From Fidelibacterota bacterium (lineage in GTDB: Bacteria > Fidelibacterota > Marinisomatia > Marinisomatales > TCS56), in the NCBI GenBank assembly GCA_013203015.1, contig JABMPO010000086.1:1-6241 (forward strand): DNA of 6,241 nucleotides. Direction: 5' to 3'. Below are positions 1 through 6,241 of this stretch, piece after piece. Position 1 is the first letter of the stretch. Every line of letters begins with the position of its first letter. The position numbers were made by a program, and so were the translations under genes. The notes under the pieces are model-generated. The model was not told where the DNA came from. It made no database searches and worked only from the letters and a program-made list of their open reading frames with translations.

Positions 1-1
1 C

Positions 2-496
2 TATAAAATTACTATGCTGGCTGAACCATCATTTTTGATTGAAATTTTGAATGACTATAACAATATTAGAATTATTCCTGAATTCAAATTAATCCGATAT
101 AATCAACGACTTTTTACCCATACGTCTGCTGAACAATATGATCTGGTATCTGCTAATCTCGCTTCAGCATATTCGATAAAAGAATCTGCACCTGCGGAAT
201 TTCTTTCGAACCTTTGCTCGTTGGTCGATGATAGAGGCATCCTTTCAGTAAAACTATCTAATTTTACCCGATTAAATAACACAATGCTCATTTCGATTAA
301 TAAATTGGTTATGAAATTTTCGAACTATTTTATTATTCAGCATGCTTCCGGATTATTTTTCTATGGTTCAAACTCCTTTTATAAGGATTTTGAAGAATAC
401 ATGGTCCGATGGTGGTTACCCGACGAAGTTGAAAATCCGGTTAGAATTATCGTTAAGCCTGAAATCGATTTACTGCTTACTAATAAAGGTTTTTAA
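2..496 (+). CDS. Spermidine-synthase-like (class I methyltransferase-fold) protein, C-terminal part, 5' truncated
   Basis: The frame is already open at the window's left edge. The first ATG (14) falls inside the conserved fold, so I read this as the last 164 residues of a longer protein, ending at TAA 494-496. Numbering from that ATG, a YDLVSANLAS segment (42-51) followed by EFLSNL and DDRGILSVKLS aligns with the second half of a spermidine synthase Rossmann domain: beta-4, helix, beta-5 with the usual 'L.p.Gil' turn. The ending GLFFYGSNS matches the last strand. It can be aligned along its length with residues about 750-856 of the downstream 987-residue protein, so the two are probably paralogues. 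The acidic residues expected after beta-3 and beta-4 are replaced (Y29/N30 and N48), which argues against aminopropyl transfer. Whether the missing N-terminal part carries membrane helices cannot be seen. The fold is fairly secure; the function is unknown. Confidence 0.72.
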   Translation, partial: YKITMLAEPSFLIEILNDYNNIRIIPEFKLIRYNQRLFTHTSAEQYDLVSANLASAYSIKESAPAEFLSNLCSLVDDRGILSVKLSNFTRLNNTMLISINKLVMKFSNYFIIQHASGLFFYGSNSFYKDFEEYMVRWWLPDEVENPVRIIVKPEIDLLLTNKGF

Positions 497-507
497 TCAA
501 TCTGAAA

Positions 508-3471
508 ATGTCAATATCATCAAAGAAGCTCAAAACTATTTTCCATGGTTTCCTGCCGGTTTATATTCTGCTGGTATTGATCAAGTTCGCGCATATTGGA
601 ATTATTAATAGTCCCGCATTGACATTATTTATACTGATCGCTGGTGTTGTTGGTTTATTTCTCAGCCTGTTTATCGGAAGACTGCCGGTATTATTAGTGT
701 TTGTAATAGGAATAAGTTCATTTTTACTAACTCATTATTACCTTTCTATCCTGGGACTTACCCCTCTCACAATTGTACTAATAATAATTTCAATTGTAGC
801 AGTATTTTATCTGGCTGGCAGTCTACACTTTAATTACAATCAGTCTAATTCGAGTAAAGAAAATTCCCATCAACTTTTTTTATCAGGCGCTCTAATTAGC
901 TTCATTATTATATTTATGTTACCGGCAGCAATCAATCTGATTATTGGCTATGTAATTTATATATCTCTATTCCTGGAAAAATTAATACCTGCAATACAAA
1001 CGATTTTACCCCGCAAAAGTGTAAATAAGCTGAGTTTGACTGCGGTAATAAATCGAACAAATGTTCTCCCCTTTTATATATCCGGAATTCATTTTGGCCT
1101 CTCTCAGATTGCAATATTTTTTACCATTCAGTGTTTCGTGACTGCGACATTTCTGGGCTATTTCGCTGTAGCCTGTGCCTGGCTCACCGGTGTAGTAATA
1201 AGTTTGAAATTTGGAAAATCCGGGGACTACATCAAATCGCTGATTGTATCTATTGCCGGATATATATTGCTGGCAATCTTAACAGCTTATCTCCCTCCGT
1301 ATCATATCTTTTTACCCATCTATTTTATAATAATAATTTTAATCGCTCTCCCGGCCGGCAGTTTCTTCAGGAATTTTGCCCAAAATTTCTCTGCAACTTC
1401 CCTTTTCTTTCATGAGAATAACGGCTTTGTACTCGGTTTTATCCTTTCGTTACTAGGGTTTGTAAAATGGGGTGTATACTTTTTGTATTCGGCACCACTG
1501 GTTACTTTTCTGATGGTAATCTTGAGCCAGACTCGCCTGAACTGGACATCGATACTGGTGATAATTACCTTTTTGAGTTGTTCCTTTTTCCTTAGGGCAC
1601 AGGCCCTATTCTGGTTGACTGGTCTTATTTTGGTACTAGCGTTTGCTTCAGCCTTGATCAGTCCAAAAATAGTACTAGTTAGCACCCAAAAGGGATTCTT
1701 GCATTCAAAACGAACCATCAGGCTGATGCTGTTCATTGCCGGATTTAATCTGATTTTGCTGCAATATTTCATCACCCGGGAATTTTCGATTATCATCGCA
1801 GCTACCGAGATAACAGTATTGATTGTTGGCGCCGCTTATTTTACCGGTTTCTCAATCGGCTATGGTATCGCAAGGTTTATCAATGCCAGGCTGTTAAAGA
1901 TATTAGCAGTTCTTATGTTCTTACTACATGTTTTTGTGCTCCTCTTCAGCAGGTTTACAGCAGGTTATATGATAGCAGCCGGCTATGGCATGGAAACACT
2001 TTTTGCACTATTGTTTATAACGGCTTTGGGAACATCCAGCTTCTATTCCATTTTCCTGCCCAAATTGATTGATGAATGGAGTTCCGAATCAATGGCAAGC
2101 GCTTATTCCTGGGACTTACTGGGCGCTTTTGCCAGTACACTGGCAATGTTCATCTTTACTTTATTTATCCCCTCAGCGACCCATTTGGTCTATTTCACAT
2201 TTTTCCTGATTTTGATATATCTAATTTTCCAAAAATCGCGTTGGCGAAATCCTTTGCTGCTGGCAGGCATCTGGATAATTGGATTAATTTTTCTGTACGG
2301 ACCTGATTTATACCGCTTGTCGACCCAGGATTATTATCTTACCCGGGATTATGAAAACCCGGATATTAAATTCAGCGCCAATTCACTTTATCATACTGTT
2401 GATATAATAGATACTTATCAAGATACCGATCAAACCATACCGCTCTCACGCTGGTCATTCCTGAATGGTGTTGTATATTTTGGCTATCAGTATGATGAAT
2501 CTGGAGCTTTCGTTAAGGAGACCGGGTTAAGCGAATTCACTTATTTTCTGGCTGAGCTGCCAGCAAAATACCTGTATCAACAAAAATCAAGCAAGTTACG
2601 AGTATTAATACTCGGGTGCGGTTCAATGTACTCTATTGGCCGCATCAGTCCTTTCTCCGAAAAGATCACAATGGTGGAAATCGATCAAACTGTCGTGATA
2701 TCCGCCCAACAATGCTGGTACGAATTGAACCGTTATGACCAGTGGGATAATTATGAATTGATCATCGATGATGCCAAACATTATTTATCCACTACCGACG
2801 AAAATTTTGATCTCATAATCATGGATATCTCGGCGCCCTATCAATTAGGCACTATGCTCTTGCATAATCTTGATTTTTATCAAGCGATTCAAAGACATCT
2901 CAAGCCAAACGGGATTTTCGCTGAATCGACTCAGGGTCGCCCGCTACCCTGGTATCCAAATAGCCAGGGAATGAAAATCCTAAAAGGCGTTACTGATATT
3001 TTCCCCTACTATCGTGTGGTAGACTGCACCGGCTGGCCCCGGGGAAAACATGGTTATATTTATGCATCGAATGATTCCCAATTTTCTACCCCAACATTAT
3101 TAAACATTATGCGTGAAGATAATACCAATAAACGGGTTGATATATATAGCGAAAATGATCCGTACCTTGATCTCCAACTACCCGAACCCTATTCATTAAC
3201 AAGTATGGAAACCCTCCTTTCCGGTAATCTTTGGAGATTGGAGGATCAGCTACAATTGGAAGATATGGAGCGTCGTGACCAAAAAGTTAACCGAGAAAAA
3301 AATAATATTTTCCTGCGTTCATTACATTTTCGATTGCCAAATGCAATCCTATCAAAACTGAAAAACCCCTTTTTTATTATTTTCAATATATTAGTAATAA
3401 TTGCAGCAATCGGGTTACGCTGGCAGGCAACGTACCCCAGGCGACGATCAATTATCTCCAAGCGCGACTAG
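508..3471 (+). CDS. Large polytopic membrane protein fused to a spermidine-synthase-like domain
   Basis: A 987-residue protein. Residues about 12-597 are almost continuous hydrophobic helices (roughly 16-18). The part from G412 (GFNLILLQYFITREFS, then a TG-rich helix and YSWDLLGAF at 533-541) matches the membrane module of bacterial 'MFS/spermidine synthase' fusions. A second, weaker copy seems to start at F189. Residues 605-856 form the soluble domain: LNGVVYF (652-658, like the 'LDG' strand), nucleotide-binding loop VLILGCGS (699-706), VEID (723-726), DDAKHYL (754-760) and FDLIIMDISAP (767-777). A charged linker (about 906-932) leads to a final helix (955-970) and a basic tail. Family knowledge: the soluble domain would bind S-adenosylmethionine or its decarboxylated form. 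The substrate is unknown, and true polyamine synthesis is doubtful because A776 stands where spermidine synthases have a second Asp. The start is 11 bases after the upstream stop with no good ribosome site, so coupling is likely. The protein is much longer than a soluble spermidine synthase (about 300 residues). Confidence 0.88.
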   Translation: MSISSKKLKTIFHGFLPVYILLVLIKFAHIGIINSPALTLFILIAGVVGLFLSLFIGRLPVLLVFVIGISSFLLTHYYLSILGLTPLTIVLIIISIVAVFYLAGSLHFNYNQSNSSKENSHQLFLSGALISFIIIFMLPAAINLIIGYVIYISLFLEKLIPAIQTILPRKSVNKLSLTAVINRTNVLPFYISGIHFGLSQIAIFFTIQCFVTATFLGYFAVACAWLTGVVISLKFGKSGDYIKSLIVSIAGYILLAILTAYLPPYHIFLPIYFIIIILIALPAGSFFRNFAQNFSATSLFFHENNGFVLGFILSLLGFVKWGVYFLYSAPLVTFLMVILSQTRLNWTSILVIITFLSCSFFLRAQALFWLTGLILVLAFASALISPKIVLVSTQKGFLHSKRTIRLMLFIAGFNLILLQYFITREFSIIIAATEITVLIVGAAYFTGFSIGYGIARFINARLLKILAVLMFLLHVFVLLFSRFTAGYMIAAGYGMETLFALLFITALGTSSFYSIFLPKLIDEWSSESMASAYSWDLLGAFASTLAMFIFTLFIPSATHLVYFTFFLILIYLIFQKSRWRNPLLLAGIWIIGLIFLYGPDLYRLSTQDYYLTRDYENPDIKFSANSLYHTVDIIDTYQDTDQTIPLSRWSFLNGVVYFGYQYDESGAFVKETGLSEFTYFLAELPAKYLYQQKSSKLRVLILGCGSMYSIGRISPFSEKITMVEIDQTVVISAQQCWYELNRYDQWDNYELIIDDAKHYLSTTDENFDLIIMDISAPYQLGTMLLHNLDFYQAIQRHLKPNGIFAESTQGRPLPWYPNSQGMKILKGVTDIFPYYRVVDCTGWPRGKHGYIYASNDSQFSTPTLLNIMREDNTNKRVDIYSENDPYLDLQLPEPYSLTSMETLLSGNLWRLEDQLQLEDMERRDQKVNREKNNIFLRSLHFRLPNAILSKLKNPFFIIFNILVIIAAIGLRWQATYPRRRSIISKRD

Positions 3472-5139
3472 ACTTAACTTATAGCCCCTGAAGTGGAAAT
3501 TATACAATTCACTAAACTGTAGTGGTTGACCAATATTCTTACTGATCTTCCCTTCATTATTTGACAGACAATAAACCGAGTTCCCGGAATTAATCCGCTC
3601 AATTAAATCAAGATTGGAAATCTGTGGTTTGTAAAAATGGACGCTGAGCTGCGATAAATACAGATCTTTTCTTAACTTTTCATCCGGTTGATCCAGGTAT
3701 TGGGTGACGATCGGTTCCAAGTCGGTATAAATCAGCAAATGATTGACAAGATGCCGATGATCAACCAGGATCAGCGCTCCTGGTTCGGTAAATTTTTTCG
3801 TTAGCTGTGCCATGTTAGAATAAGGTAAATTTCTGAGGTAAAACCCACTCAATCCTCCAACATATTCAGTATTTATCTGTTTATTATTCTGATATGGTTT
3901 TTGATAGCGATCCGCAAGATTAGAATAGGTAAAGCAATTTATTACCACCAGTAACGCCACAAAAATACCGGCTATTCGCTTTAAATATTGATTAGATGTA
4001 AATAGCGCCGGGGTGATTACAATGAATCCGGCAAATGCCACGGGATTCCACTGTTCCGGGTCCCAGGGAATCCAGAAGAAAAAATGAACGCTGACAACAC
4101 CAATATAAATCAATGCCATCCTAATAATTTCTGGCGAGTACTTATATGATTTCACAACAAGAAAAATAAATATTGATGTCACAACAATTACTTCAATCCA
4201 TAAATAGCCATGTTCGAAATATTTACCAATCAGGAACCTGCGAAAACCCTCATAGGCCCATAATAGCTGGTCGGTAAATACAATATTAGCATTAAAAAAC
4301 TCACCGGTAGCATGATATTCCAGCAGCCAACGCATTGCACCGGCTACCGTCGTTATCCCATTGACACCAACAATCAATATTCCAAACCAGATCAGCAATA
4401 TTATGCCGGCAGTAAGCATGATTGTTAGAAATTCAACAATTTGCTTTTGATAATTCAGATAAAATTCTTTCCGGAGCAAATACACGATTCCAGTGGTAAT
4501 AACCAGTATCCCATTCTCCAGATGGATCATGATGGAAAATGCCAGTATGGTTCCTAATGCGATTTCGGCTAGATGTTTACCAAACCAGTTGGTATAACGG
4601 GCTGCAAACAACTTAAGTCTGGGTACGAAACCAAAGGAAATCCAACCTTTTAGTCCGAAAAACCCGATCAGATAAATAATATTCAGCACCAGCATGGTGT
4701 CTTTTTCTTCGCCACCGGTAGTGAACTGCCAGTGCGAAAAACAAAAGATATATGCTAATCCAATCATTATTGCCGCAACATCGTTCTTAAGAAAATTGCG
4801 GAAGAAATAATACATTAGCACAACATTGATTGTTGATAAAGATACTTCGCGCAGACTTGTAACCAGTAAAGGATCGGCATTTCCGAGGATCAGATTGAAA
4901 AATTGAGTTATGGGAATTACCAGAGTGTGGGCAAAAAACAGTATCACCTGCCAGGGTGTTTCACCAAAATGCGCTATTGTGGTGGCGGTCATCAATCCAT
5001 CCCATCGACGAAACCCCGGCACGGGGAATAGCATGTAGAAAAAGAAATTGAAGGCTGCCAAAATAGTGGCCATAAGTCGCGGAGATATTGGTTTTTTTCC
5101 GAGCATTATTGAATCATTAAATGATTTACAAGCGTTCAC
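3448..5139 (-). CDS. GT-C-fold-like polytopic membrane protein, putative lipid-linked-sugar glycosyltransferase
   Basis: A 563-residue protein with about 10-12 predicted helices from residue 22 to about 410, then a mostly soluble C-terminal domain (about 420-563), probably outside the cytoplasm. The layout resembles GT-C glycosyltransferases (ArnT/PMT/GT39-like): helix 1, then an outer loop with an Asp (RRWDG, D47), then helix 2 with AHTLVIP (H71, like the 'HPL' motif). Further on come FSHWQFTTGGEEKD (134-147) and an aromatic loop WIPWDPEQW near 360. Family knowledge: such enzymes move a sugar from a polyprenyl-phosphate donor onto lipid, glycan or protein on the outer face of the membrane. 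No specific donor or acceptor can be named. The longest start is GTG at 5139, overlapping the upstream gene by 14 bases. An ATG 11 codons later (5106-5104) gives a more usual short N-terminus, and neither has a good ribosome site. The stop is TGA at 3450-3448. It is second in a two-gene operon. Confidence 0.8.
   Translation of the reverse strand: MNACKSFNDSIMLGKKPISPRLMATILAAFNFFFYMLFPVPGFRRWDGLMTATTIAHFGETPWQVILFFAHTLVIPITQFFNLILGNADPLLVTSLREVSLSTINVVLMYYFFRNFLKNDVAAIMIGLAYIFCFSHWQFTTGGEEKDTMLVLNIIYLIGFFGLKGWISFGFVPRLKLFAARYTNWFGKHLAEIALGTILAFSIMIHLENGILVITTGIVYLLRKEFYLNYQKQIVEFLTIMLTAGIILLIWFGILIVGVNGITTVAGAMRWLLEYHATGEFFNANIVFTDQLLWAYEGFRRFLIGKYFEHGYLWIEVIVVTSIFIFLVVKSYKYSPEIIRMALIYIGVVSVHFFFWIPWDPEQWNPVAFAGFIVITPALFTSNQYLKRIAGIFVALLVVINCFTYSNLADRYQKPYQNNKQINTEYVGGLSGFYLRNLPYSNMAQLTKKFTEPGALILVDHRHLVNHLLIYTDLEPIVTQYLDQPDEKLRKDLYLSQLSVHFYKPQISNLDLIERINSGNSVYCLSNNEGKISKNIGQPLQFSELYNFHFRGYKLSLVALGDN
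5112..5126. repeat. Short palindrome at the junction of the two - strand genes
   Basis: AATCATT, one A, then AATGATT: perfect seven-base arms around a single base. It spans the last base of the upstream stop codon (TAA, 5128-5126) and lies between the GTG (5139) and ATG (5106) candidate starts of the GT-C-like gene. As RNA it could form only a weak six-pair stem with a three-base loop. It could be an AT-rich coincidence. Confidence 0.3.
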
Positions 5140-5848
5140 TTTTAGTAATTCTCGGCAACAGCTTGTTAAAATTTATACCCTGAGTGCTCAGCAATTCGAC
5201 GATACCCCAAAGTACGATCGTTACCCCCAGCATTTCACCAAATTCCTCCAGAACCACCTGGGTGAGATAACCGGCGCCTCTTCGAAAGAAATTTGATAAT
5301 ATTTCAATGCCAGCGGCCGAAACCACGTAAATTACTAATCCAAGAATAAGTTTATTTATTACTCCCGGGATATTGCCGATTTTATTCTTCAAATGCAGGA
5401 TGATCCCCAGCATCAGGGCAAAAAATGGGATACCAACAATAAACATCCAGATACCCGTTACCCGGAAAATCGTATTCCTTCGCGTGCCCCCAGCCAGAAA
5501 GAAATCAGTCATTTCACCGAATTCTTCATGGATCATGGCAATCTCGTCCAGCGACATTAGGACAAATAATAGGGGTACAATCCAGGCCAATTTATTAAGC
5601 TTTTGCTGTTCGCTTGACAGATTTCTAAGATACATTCCGGATGTTATTGCCAAAAGGAAAATCTGGATTGATGAATACCAGGCCGGCAGATTATTCTCAT
5701 TATCCAGATCAATGAAATCAGTAAACCAGCTAAAGGGATAATCAATAAAATGGTTACCGAGATACAGTATGACTAAAATGATATCGCAGATTAACAAAAT
5801 CTGGATCAGTTTAGGAATCCCATTCTGTTTCCCACTGTCTAATTCCAT
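5126..5848 (-). CDS. Six-helix membrane protein with intramembrane Asp/Glu/His motifs, function unknown
   Basis: A 240-residue integral membrane protein with helices at about 14-35, 58-75, 87-106, 128-151, 163-185 and 198-222. The loop before helix 2 carries DLDNENNLPAWYSS (47-60). Helix 3 ends in SLDEIAMIHEEFGEM (99-113), helix 5 holds E182, and helix 6 begins LEEFGEMLG (200-208). From memory, the D-x-E-N-x-P-x-W-x-S loop, the S-L-D-E-x-x-x-x-H-E motif and the late EE..EM motif recur together in an uncharacterised bacterial membrane family; I cannot name it with certainty. Polar residues this regular in membrane segments suggest a metal site, a proton path or a buried active site (inference). 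ATG at 5848 is supported by AGGGA four bases upstream. The TAA at 5128-5126 lies inside the longest form of the GT-C-like gene, so the two are probably translated together. It is the first gene of that operon. Confidence 0.82.
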   Translation of the reverse strand: MELDSGKQNGIPKLIQILLICDIILVILYLGNHFIDYPFSWFTDFIDLDNENNLPAWYSSIQIFLLAITSGMYLRNLSSEQQKLNKLAWIVPLLFVLMSLDEIAMIHEEFGEMTDFFLAGGTRRNTIFRVTGIWMFIVGIPFFALMLGIILHLKNKIGNIPGVINKLILGLVIYVVSAAGIEILSNFFRRGAGYLTQVVLEEFGEMLGVTIVLWGIVELLSTQGINFNKLLPRITKSERL

Positions 5849-5852
5849 AATT

Positions 5853-5857
5853 TCCCT
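5853..5857 (-). promoter_or_regulatory. Ribosome binding site of the 240-residue membrane protein
   Basis: On the - strand this reads AGGGA, with four bases (AATT) before the ATG at 5848. It is the clearest Shine-Dalgarno-like match in the window and supports that start, although the spacing is slightly short. Confidence 0.5.
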
Positions 5858-5929
5858 GTAAATTGTTTCACTTTAACTTACGTCATTAAGGATAAACTGC
5901 CAAACAACCGAGCGATAACCTGTTGAATT

Positions 5930-5934
5930 GGAAA
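5930..5934 (+). promoter_or_regulatory. Weak ribosome binding site of the secreted protein
   Basis: GGAAA, seven bases before the ATG at 5942. The match is partial but well spaced, and the signal peptide begins directly at this ATG, so site and start support each other. Confidence 0.4.
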
Positions 5935-5941
5935 TACTACC

Positions 5942-6241
5942 ATGCCTTCTTCCATATTTCATAAACGCGCTGTTGCCACAATTTTGTTGATTGCGTTTAT
6001 ATCATCGATGCGCGGCGAAATTATCTATGAGTATGGCAGTATTTTAGAATTCATTGGTGGCAATTCCGGCACGACCGCCTATGACAATTACATTAGCCAT
6101 GTTTCCGAGGGGATTATATCCCCTGGTTATAATGATTACGGTCCCGATACACTGGACGTACAAAATAATGATTTCGGTGATTATCGAATAATACCACCTG
6201 ATTCTCCAATTTTGGATTATTGGCGAACAATATTTGGCGAA
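5942..6241 (+). CDS. Secreted protein, N-terminal part, 3' truncated by window edge
   Basis: An ATG at 5942 opens a frame that runs without a stop for exactly 100 codons to the window end. Residues 1-25 form a textbook signal peptide: basic HKR at 7-9, hydrophobic core AVATILLIAFI at 10-20, then small/polar SSMRG, with cleavage likely between about 22 and 26. The mature part seen is rich in Tyr, Gly, Asp, Asn and Pro and has no membrane helix. It includes TTAYDNYISHVSEG, SPGYNDYGPDTLDV and DFGDYRIIPP. This looks like an extracellular or periplasmic protein; large exported proteins of FCB-group bacteria often begin this way, but no catalytic motif or known domain is visible. GGAAA at 5930-5934 lies seven bases before the ATG. 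It is transcribed away from the membrane-protein operon. I do not recognise the family. Confidence 0.8.
   Translation, partial: MPSSIFHKRAVATILLIAFISSMRGEIIYEYGSILEFIGGNSGTTAYDNYISHVSEGIISPGYNDYGPDTLDVQNNDFGDYRIIPPDSPILDYWRTIFGE

Larger units (their letters stand above)
5849..5941. promoter_or_regulatory. Divergent intergenic region expected to hold two promoters
   Basis: This 93-base AT-rich gap is the only space between two gene starts that face away from each other, so promoters for both the secreted-protein gene (+) and the membrane operon (-) should lie here. TTGTTT occurs on the + strand at 5863-5868 and on the - strand at 5907-5902, possible -35-like elements. No convincing -10 box is correctly spaced from either, and no Bacteroidetes-type TAnnTTTG element is evident. 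The assignment rests on gene layout. Confidence 0.45.

Noticed and set aside
342..608. Open frame of 88 codons spanning the junction of the first two + strand genes
   Set aside because: It overlaps two supported genes in another frame and has no motif or ribosome site.
1410..1796. Open frame of 128 codons on the - strand inside the 987-residue gene
   Set aside because: It is antisense to a well-supported membrane segment, has a basic, mixed composition with no recognisable motif and no ribosome site, and is best explained as a shadow frame.
508..3471. Naming the fused gene speE (spermidine synthase)
   Set aside because: The size, the membrane fusion and the Ala in the amine-binding signature argue against ordinary polyamine synthesis, so a gene symbol would mislead.
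3361..3480. Possible terminator near the convergent gene ends (T-rich run near 3370 and GC-richer stretch at 3421-3450)
   Set aside because: The T-run lies within a codon series for a Phe-rich helix and has no stable stem before it; the GC-richer stretch gives only imperfect pairing and no following T-run.
5373..5741. Open frame of 122 codons on the + strand opposite the six-helix protein
   Set aside because: It is fully antisense to a gene with clear helices and conserved motifs, and the predicted protein shows no domain.
5849..5941. Specific -35/-10 promoter assignment from the two TTGTTT sites
   Set aside because: Neither has a convincing -10 box at 16-18 bases, so only the region is annotated.

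Overview
The window is a compact, AT-rich bacterial segment with five protein genes. Two are cut by the window edges. No RNA gene, mobile element, CRISPR array or long repeat was found. No sequence here fixes the taxon. Weak Shine-Dalgarno signals at most starts, many large polytopic membrane proteins, and a secreted Tyr/Gly/Asp-rich protein would fit a member of the FCB group or a related candidate phylum (Gram-negative, often uncultured). That placement is inference only.

Left part, + strand (2-3471): two genes in tandem, 11 bases apart. The first is the C-terminal end of a spermidine-synthase-like protein whose expected acidic active-site residues are replaced. The second encodes a 987-residue protein with a long multi-helix membrane region (about 600 residues), a spermidine-synthase-like Rossmann domain (about 605-856), a charged linker and one last membrane helix. 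The membrane region appears to contain the same unit twice. The two genes look like diverged paralogues in one operon.

Middle and right, - strand (5848-3448): an operon of two membrane-protein genes that overlap or nearly abut. The first encodes a 240-residue protein with six predicted helices and acidic/His motifs in its membrane segments; I recognise its general type but not its function. The second encodes a 563-residue GT-C-fold-like protein, probably a lipid-linked-sugar glycosyltransferase or a relative. Its 3' end overlaps the 3' end of the 987-residue gene by 24 bases, tail to tail, leaving no room for a terminator between the coding regions.

Right edge, + strand (5942-6241): the first 100 codons of a secreted protein with a clear signal peptide, divergent from the membrane operon across a 93-base gap that should hold both promoters.

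The genes share a membrane or cell-envelope theme: membrane-anchored Rossmann proteins, a GT-C-like enzyme, a small membrane protein and an exported protein. Nothing in the window proves that the two convergent operons work together. The most unusual items are the doubled membrane unit, the altered active sites of the spermidine-synthase-like pair, and the repeated acidic motif in the 240-residue protein.
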